NCBI GenBank assembly: GCA_035506295.1
Contig: DATJPR010000087.1
Span: 1-19,082 of the forward strand
Source of the DNA: DATJPR01 sp035506295
GTDB lineage: Bacteria; Bacteroidota; Ignavibacteria; UBA10030; UBA6906
Direction of reading: 5' to 3'
DNA length: 19,082 nucleotides
Positions 14,919 to 19,082 of this stretch are shown here, piece by piece (positions within the stretch are counted from its first letter, which is position 1; the number at the start of each line of letters is the position of its first letter). A program made the position numbers and the translations under genes. The notes under the pieces are model-generated. The model saw only the letters and a list, made by a program, of their open reading frames with translations. It was not told where the DNA came from and made no database searches.

Positions 14919-15728
14919 ATGGTGAACGCAGCCAGAGTACTTGCCGGCAGTCTGTTGCTCGCGCTTGTGTTCTCCGCCTGCAGCACGGTACCTTTGACCG
15001 GCCGGCAACAGTTGAACCTGATCCCCTCATCGCAGATGCTGTCCATGAGCACGCAGGAATATGGCACCTTCCTCAAGGGAAACAAGGTCGTGGCGAGTTC
15101 TTCGTCGACCGCGCTTGTCCGGAGAGTGGGGGAGAGGATCCAGCACGCGGTGGAGAAATACCTTGCGGATAACAATCTCTCCTCCCGCCTGCAGGGCTAT
15201 CAATGGGAGTTCAATCTCGTCGACAGCAGTGAAGTCAACGCCTGGTGCATGCCCGGAGGGAAGGTGGTTGTCTACACCGGCATTCTTCCCCTTACCAAGG
15301 ATGAAGCCGGGCTCGCGGTAGTGTTGGGCCATGAGATCGCCCATGCCATCGCGGAGCACGGCAACGAGCGGATGAGCCAGCAGCTCCTCGCGCAACTTGG
15401 AGGGGCGGCCCTCGACCAGGCCCTCGCAAGCAAACCCGAACAGACACGCCAACTCTGGAACCTCGCCTTCGGTCTCGGGGTTCAGTATGGGGCCCTGCTG
15501 CCTTACAGCAGGACGCAAGAGAGCGAGGCGGACCATCTGGGTTTGATTTTCATGGCGATGGCGGGGTATGATCCCAACGTTGCCCTGTCGTTCTGGCAAC
15601 GGATGTCCTCGATGGCAGGTCAGAAACCACCTGAGTTCTTGAGCACGCATCCCTCGGATGAAACACGAATCAATCAGATCAAGAAAGAACTTCCTGAAGC
15701 TCTCAGCTATTATCACCCGTCTCATTGA
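14919..15728 (+). CDS. M48-family metalloprotease, predicted lipoprotein (LoiP/Oma1-like)
   Basis: A 269-residue zinc protease of the M48 family. Motifs: HEIAH (H138, E139, H142), then SRTQESEADHLG with third ligand E201 four residues before the conserved D205, and STHPSDETR near the end, a regular LoiP/BepA/Oma1 feature. The N-terminus has a hydrophobic stretch ending LVFSAC, a probable lipobox, so the mature protein is likely a lipid-anchored periplasmic protease for envelope quality control. No TPR repeats follow, unlike BepA, and there are no membrane helices as in HtpX. The start at 14919 is an ATG with AAAGGG a few nt before it; an upstream in-frame TTG (14904) is less likely. The end overlaps the following DUF3298 gene. 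Confidence 0.92.
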   Translation: MVNAARVLAGSLLLALVFSACSTVPLTGRQQLNLIPSSQMLSMSTQEYGTFLKGNKVVASSSSTALVRRVGERIQHAVEKYLADNNLSSRLQGYQWEFNLVDSSEVNAWCMPGGKVVVYTGILPLTKDEAGLAVVLGHEIAHAIAEHGNERMSQQLLAQLGGAALDQALASKPEQTRQLWNLAFGLGVQYGALLPYSRTQESEADHLGLIFMAMAGYDPNVALSFWQRMSSMAGQKPPEFLSTHPSDETRINQIKKELPEALSYYHPSH

Positions 15729-16515
15729 GCGGTGGCGTGCCCGTCCACTGGCCTGTCGGGCGATCATCCTGGCCGCGCTCGTCGTTCCTGCGGGGCTTCA
15801 CGCCGGTCAGGGTCCGGCATTGGTTTTCCGGATGGATTCTCTTGAACGCTCGTCGGGGGAATGTCCCGGGAAGCCATGCGTAACACTCCGCGTTCGCTAT
15901 CCTCAGATCGTCGCATTGCGGCCTGCACGCTTTCAAGATTCGCTCACGGTGTTCATTCAGGAAACGCTGCTGGGGAAGCACGACCCGCGCGGCGTTGCGC
16001 CGATCTTGAACGCCGTGCTTGACTCACTCGCCGCCCAGCACCGGTCACTGCCGGCAGACCAGGCAGCCATGCCCTGGCTTGTCGAGCGATCCATTGCCGT
16101 GATCGGTGACACGCTGGGGATTGTGACGCTGGACGTCGAGGAATTCCGCAGCTCGGGCGGCGCACATCCTCTGTCGATGCATCTCCTGTACATGCTTGAA
16201 CCCTCGACGATGAGGATGCTGAGTCTCGACGATCTCGTGCCGCCGGAGAAGAAGGGGATGCTCAAGGAGAAAGCTGAAAAAGCGTTCAGGATGGCCCGTC
16301 ATATTCAGCCCGGCGCCACTCTCGAGAGCGCGGGCTTTACGTTTCCCGCCGACAAATTCGAGCTCACGTTGAACGTCGGCCTCACGCGGGACGGGCTGAT
16401 CTTTCATTACAATCCCTACGAGATCGCTCCCTACGTCATGGGCCCGACACGCGTAACCGTCCCCTGGAAGAGCCTGGCCGGAGTCTTGCGAGCCCCGTCT
16501 CCGCCGGCCCGATGA
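15658..16515 (+). CDS. DUF3298/RsiV-like domain protein, exported
   Basis: A protein of up to 285 residues with a signal-like segment (CRAIILAALVVPAGLHA, residues about 33-49) and a C-terminal DUF3298 domain: AHPLSMHLLYMLEP, then LDDLVPPEKKG, FELTLNVGLTRDGLIFHYN and YEIAPYVMGPTRVTVPW. DUF3298 occurs in RsiV-type anti-sigma factors and in stand-alone periplasmic proteins; this one has no anti-sigma N-terminal domain. The only upstream ATG is 15658, giving a 71-nt overlap with the M48 gene and an unusually long basic leader before the hydrophobic core. A CTG at 15694 or ATT at 15724 (overlapping the M48 stop) are alternatives, so the start is uncertain. The overlap implies co-expression with the M48 protease. 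Confidence 0.75.
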   Translation: MKHESIRSRKNFLKLSAIITRLIERWRARPLACRAIILAALVVPAGLHAGQGPALVFRMDSLERSSGECPGKPCVTLRVRYPQIVALRPARFQDSLTVFIQETLLGKHDPRGVAPILNAVLDSLAAQHRSLPADQAAMPWLVERSIAVIGDTLGIVTLDVEEFRSSGGAHPLSMHLLYMLEPSTMRMLSLDDLVPPEKKGMLKEKAEKAFRMARHIQPGATLESAGFTFPADKFELTLNVGLTRDGLIFHYNPYEIAPYVMGPTRVTVPWKSLAGVLRAPSPPAR

Positions 16516-16571
16516 GATATCACGTCGTAGGGGCTTGAACTCCTGCGGCTGTCAATTGGTTTGAACGACAG

Positions 16572-16599
16572 AACTCCAAACTCCAAACTCCAAACTCCA
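16572..16599 (+). repeat. Heptanucleotide tandem repeat (AACTCCA x4) in a gene leader
   Basis: Four perfect tandem units AACTCCA at 16572, 16579, 16586 and 16593, followed by a degenerate TTCTCCA (16602-16608) that abuts the ATG at 16609. It has the same unit length as the GGACAGT arrays near 5300-5845, but a different sequence. It takes the place where a ribosome-binding site would normally be. Confidence 0.9.
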
Positions 16600-16608
16600 G
16601 ATTCTCCA

Positions 16609-17463
16609 ATGGGCAGAGTTGGTTTCATCGGTCTCGGCAATCTCGGCTTTGCCATGGCAAAGCGGCTGAAAGAGAAAAGCGTCGATCTTGTCGTGTGGAA
16701 CCGCACGAGGGCAAAAGCAGAGAGGCTCGGCGTTCCCGTGGCGTTCTCGCCCGCCGAGTTGATTTCCGCTTCGGACTCTGTGATTGTCAACGTGTTCGAT
16801 AGCGCAGCAGTTGCCGATCTGCTGATGCAGCCAGATGGGTTGCTCCGGGGATCTTGTGCGGGCAAGATCATTGTGGACACAACCACCAATCACCCCGACC
16901 GCGTTTCGGAGTTTCATACTCTTCTTGAGTCGAAGGGAGCGCAGTACCTCGAAGCCCCGGTTCTCGGAAGCGTGGGACCTGCATCTCAGGGAGCTCTCAC
17001 GATGATCGTCTCCGGAAGCAGCGGAGCCCTGGACACCGTAAAACCTGTTGTCGAGATTCTGTGCAGGCTGATTTTCTTCGTCGGGAAACCGGGGGTGGCG
17101 ACGAGACTGAAGCTGATCAACAACTTCGTTCTCGGCTCGTTCATGGCTACGATTGCAGAGGCGGTAGCTGCCGGAGAAAAGGCAGGATTGGAACGGGAGA
17201 CGATCCTCGGTGTGCTCGCCGCCGGCGCCGGCAATTCCACCGTCCTTCAGGGGAAAAAGGAGAAACTCCTGCGTGGCGATTTCACCCCGCAATTCTCCTC
17301 TGCAGCCATTCTCAAAGACCTCAACTACCTCGAAGATTTGTTCTCGGGAATCACCCTCTCCTCCGAATCTCTTTCGGCGTTGCGAAAGGTTTTTCAAAAG
17401 GCCATTGCCGAGGGGCTCGGGGATGATGATTTTTCAGCAGTCATCCGCTTGTTCCAGGCATGA
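16609..17463 (+). CDS. NAD(P)-dependent beta-hydroxyacid dehydrogenase (3-hydroxyisobutyrate dehydrogenase-like)
   Basis: A 284-residue oxidoreductase of the HIBADH/GLYR family, which oxidises beta-hydroxyacids or reduces aldehydes such as glyoxylate and succinic semialdehyde. Visible: the Rossmann motif GFIGLGNLG (G8, G10, G13), NRT at the end of the second strand (typical for NADP preference, inferred), the substrate motif APVLGSVGPASQGALTMIVS, and the catalytic-lysine motif with K168 and N172 in GVATRLKLINN. ATG 16609 gives the standard family N-terminus. An in-frame TTG at 16561 would translate the heptad repeats as a polar tail (NDRTPNSKLQTPDSP) and is unlikely. No Shine-Dalgarno is present. 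The precise substrate is unknown. Confidence 0.9.
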   Translation: MGRVGFIGLGNLGFAMAKRLKEKSVDLVVWNRTRAKAERLGVPVAFSPAELISASDSVIVNVFDSAAVADLLMQPDGLLRGSCAGKIIVDTTTNHPDRVSEFHTLLESKGAQYLEAPVLGSVGPASQGALTMIVSGSSGALDTVKPVVEILCRLIFFVGKPGVATRLKLINNFVLGSFMATIAEAVAAGEKAGLERETILGVLAAGAGNSTVLQGKKEKLLRGDFTPQFSSAAILKDLNYLEDLFSGITLSSESLSALRKVFQKAIAEGLGDDDFSAVIRLFQA

Positions 17464-17494
17464 ACATGGGCTGAGCAAAGGGCCTGTTTTTTTT
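17455..17494 (+). terminator. Possible intrinsic terminator after the dehydrogenase gene
   Basis: CAGGC (17455-17459, overlapping the end of the gene) can pair with GCCTG (17482-17486), which is directly followed by eight T residues (17487-17494). A small GCT/AGC stem may form inside the loop. The U-tract is good, but the main stem is only 5 bp with a long loop. Confidence 0.42.
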
Positions 17495-17616
17495 GCCCCT
17501 TCAATTTTGTGGCGGATTTTGCCTCGCATTGAGCGATTCCGATTCCCGCCATCCTCCAAACAAATCCCCCTCCCCTCCGTACAATATTTCTTTCCGAGAA
17601 TCGTCTACAACAATAG

Positions 17617-18186
17617 ATGGAACAAGAACTCACACCCGTGCGCTCGTCGGCAGACTCGTTCGATCTTGTGCAGGCGGCGCACCGGGAACGTCCGAGGTTG
17701 CTCGCGTTCGTCAAGCGTCATGTACGGAACAGTGACGACGCCGAAGACATCCTGCAGGACGTCTTTTCCCGGCTGGTCGATGCGTCGAACCTCGTCGAGC
17801 CGATCGAACAGGTGACAGCATGGTTGTTCAGAGTGACGCGGAACCGGATTGTCGACTGGTATCGCGGCCGCAAAGCAACGACGTCAATGGACGCCGGTTC
17901 ACCGGATCGTCCTGCGGTCGAGGAGCTGGTCGCTGATCCTTATCAGGATCCTGCGACGCAGCTCATGAGCTCGATGATTCTGGATCAGGTGGATAGTGCG
18001 TTGGAAGAATTGCCGGAAGAGCAACGGTTCGTCTTCGTTGCCCACGAGCTGGAAGGAAGGAGCTTCAAGGAGATTGAAGCTGAAACAGGTGTTCCGCTCA
18101 ACACCCTCCTCTCGCGCAAACGATATGCGGTCTTGTTTCTTCGTGAGCGGCTACAGGAACTCTACGATGAATTCACAGATGAATAG
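17617..18186 (+). CDS. ECF-type RNA polymerase sigma factor
   Basis: A 189-residue sigma-70 family protein with regions 2 and 4 only, the ECF layout. Region 2 (residues about 18-88) includes LLAFVKRHVRNSDDAEDILQ and QVTAWLFRVTRNRIVDWYRG. Region 4 (about 125-182) includes LEELPEEQRFVFVAHELEGR and FKEIEAETGVPLNTLLSRKR, a clear helix-turn-helix. The ATG at 17617 has no Shine-Dalgarno; TACAAT at 17580-17585 could be a -10 about 30 nt upstream, with a weak CAAACA 17 bp before it. The gene is followed after 9 nt by a small membrane protein that probably belongs with it. No classical anti-sigma factor with a zinc-binding motif is visible. Confidence 0.92.
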   Translation: MEQELTPVRSSADSFDLVQAAHRERPRLLAFVKRHVRNSDDAEDILQDVFSRLVDASNLVEPIEQVTAWLFRVTRNRIVDWYRGRKATTSMDAGSPDRPAVEELVADPYQDPATQLMSSMILDQVDSALEELPEEQRFVFVAHELEGRSFKEIEAETGVPLNTLLSRKRYAVLFLRERLQELYDEFTDE

Positions 18187-18195
18187 GAGAAGACC

Positions 18196-18552
18196 ATGGT
18201 AAAGCATCGCAGGCACCGGATTGCGTTCATCGTATTCGGTGGACTCGTGGCCATATTCGGTTTCAGCGCCATCGTGATGATCCTCTGGAACCTCGTTATT
18301 CCCCAGGTGTTCGGCATTACCCAGGTTTCCTACTGGCAGGCGATGGGGCTTTTTGTCCTCGCGCATGTGCTGGTGAAAAGCGGTCGTCCATACCATTATC
18401 TGCACGGCTTGAAGCACGAACGGTGGCGCAAGATGATGGATGACCAGATCTGCCGGATGTCCCCCGAGCAGCGGAAGGAATTCTTCAGCGAATGGGAGAA
18501 CCGACTGCGGCATTTCGGCGCCGAGGGGGAAAAGCCGTCGACGTCGATTTGA
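18196..18552 (+). CDS. Small two-helix membrane protein paired with the ECF sigma factor
   Basis: A 118-residue protein with two probable membrane helices, residues about 9-34 (IAFIVFGGLVAIFGF...MILWNLV) and 44-61 (YWQAMGLFVLAHVLV), joined by a short IPQVFGITQVS loop. A cytoplasmic-type, charged C-terminal tail follows (MSPEQRKEFFSEWENRLRHF). The pattern LWNxxxPxxFGxxxxxxWQAxGL with an MSPEQR-type tail matches a small uncharacterised family that I have seen next to ECF sigma factors in Bacteroidota. No enzymatic motif is visible. AGGAG at 18185-18189 lies 6 nt before the ATG and overlaps the sigma stop, so co-translation is likely. It could act as an anti-sigma or signal partner, but that is inference. 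Confidence 0.82.
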   Translation: MVKHRRHRIAFIVFGGLVAIFGFSAIVMILWNLVIPQVFGITQVSYWQAMGLFVLAHVLVKSGRPYHYLHGLKHERWRKMMDDQICRMSPEQRKEFFSEWENRLRHFGAEGEKPSTSI

Positions 18553-18554
18553 CG

Positions 18555-18586
18555 CCCGGATTCCACGATCAGGCGCGGAATTCGGG
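18555..18586 (+). other. Hairpin after the sigma-factor pair
   Basis: CCCGGATTCC (18555-18564) pairs with GGAATTCGGG (18577-18586), a 10-bp stem with one G-U pair and a 12-nt loop, starting 2 nt after the stop. There is no T-run, so it may act as a processing or Rho-assisted end, or simply as mRNA structure, rather than a classical terminator. Confidence 0.4.
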
Positions 18587-18599
18587 GGAGCCCGGAGAG

Positions 18600-18608
18600 T
18601 GTTACAAT
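18600..18608 (+). promoter_or_regulatory. Candidate extended -10 promoter for the TolC-family gene
   Basis: TGTTACAAT at 18600-18608 matches TGn plus TACAAT (5/6 to TATAAT), an extended -10 form; the -35 region is poor. Transcription would start near 18615. That would exclude the in-frame ATG at 18607 as a start and leave 18649 or 18691. Confidence 0.35.
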
Positions 18609-18690
18609 GACTGAATCCCGCCGGAGATCTTCTGCGTCCGGAGGGAACATGAAGGCGGTTCGTACCATCAACAAGGAGGTTGCAGGAACG

Positions 18691-19082
18691 ATGAGAGTGG
18701 GTGTGATCGCAGTGATGCTGATGCTGTCGTTGTTGATCGGGGTGGCAGGAGTTGCGGCGCAGGATCCCCCGCGCCGGCTGTCGCTGGATGAGGCGATACA
18801 CCTCGGGCTGGACAACAGCAAAGCCCTCAACGCTTCGGCGATGAACGTGCAGTATGCAGACGCAAAGGCGAGTGAGATCAACGCGGGCAGGTTGCCGTCC
18901 GTCAAGTTCAGTGGAAGCTATACAAGGTTGAGCGACATCGAGCCGTTCGAGATCACGGTCCCGATCCCGGGCCTGACCCCGAACACCTTCGTGTTGTCGC
19001 CCACCATCCTCAACAATTACACTTACCGCGCAAGTATTGCGGCGCCGATCTTCACCGGCTTCAAGCTCGAAAACAGCGTGGC
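18691..19082 (+). CDS. TolC-family outer-membrane efflux protein, N-terminal part (runs off the window)
   Basis: About 130 N-terminal residues are visible and the frame is open to the last base. A signal peptide (MRVGVIAVMLMLSLLIGVAG...AAQD) is followed by RRLSLDEAIHLGLDNSKAL and a helix with NVQYADAKASEINAGRLPSV, the hallmark start of TolC/OEP proteins. Then comes KFSGSYTRLSDIEPF, and APIFTGFKLENSV near the end, matching the first beta-strand and second helix of the family. TolC proteins form the outer-membrane channel of RND or type I exporters, whose inner-membrane partners would lie downstream. The start at 18691 has a strong AAGGAGGT at 18673-18680. In-frame ATGs at 18649 and 18607 would add a polar leader. 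The ECF sigma factor upstream may control it (inference). Confidence 0.88.
   Translation, partial: MRVGVIAVMLMLSLLIGVAGVAAQDPPRRLSLDEAIHLGLDNSKALNASAMNVQYADAKASEINAGRLPSVKFSGSYTRLSDIEPFEITVPIPGLTPNTFVLSPTILNNYTYRASIAAPIFTGFKLENSV

Overview
The window looks like chromosomal DNA from a Bacteroidota-type bacterium of fairly high GC content (judged by eye), most like the Ignavibacteria/Chlorobi side of the phylum. The pointers are a secreted M1 peptidase ending in a type IX secretion (T9SS) sorting domain with the NYPNPFNPTT signature, a DUF3078-type outer-membrane protein, and starts that often lack a Shine-Dalgarno site. There is no rRNA, tRNA, CRISPR array, phage gene or transposase.

Layout. 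1-3483 (+): the 3' end of secA, glnB (P-II), era and an EamA-type exporter, closely packed and probably co-transcribed. 3499-5508 (+): the secreted M1 aminopeptidase. 5509-5901: a non-coding scar holding a second, orphan T9SS sorting-domain fragment flanked by 7-bp tandem repeats, one block inverted relative to the other. 5902-7761 (+): uvrC. 7762-10177 (+): a candidate promoter, an unknown 223-aa protein, an exported C1-family (bleomycin-hydrolase-like) peptidase and, 2 nt later, a stand-alone Lrp/AsnC ligand-binding (RAM) domain. 10178-10608: a 55-codon membrane-protein gene on the minus strand, absent from an ordinary long-ORF view, preceded by a strongly structured leader. 10609-12252 (-): a secreted M28 peptidase, divergent from an APC amino-acid permease (12384-13880, +). 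A perfect 16-bp palindrome lies between them. 13959-16515 (+): DUF3078 protein, M48 metalloprotease lipoprotein and DUF3298 protein. 16516-17463 (+): a 7-bp tandem repeat directly in front of a 3-hydroxyisobutyrate-dehydrogenase-like gene. 17617-19082 (+): an ECF sigma factor, a small two-TM protein and the start of a TolC-type outer-membrane efflux protein that runs off the window.

How it fits together. Most of the accessory genes concern envelope proteolysis and nitrogen: four exported or envelope peptidases (M1, C1, M28, M48), an amino-acid permease, a RAM domain that in known relatives senses amino acids, and P-II. This suits a heterotroph that feeds on peptides, but the link is inference from content.

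The most unusual features are non-coding or sub-genic. First, heptanucleotide repeats sit at the joint of the sorting domain, beside an orphan sorting-domain cassette, and in a 5' leader. Second, the small membrane-protein gene has a leader in which one C-rich segment can pair either with a hairpin arm or with the ribosome-binding site. I found no clear multi-gene novel system such as a defence island.
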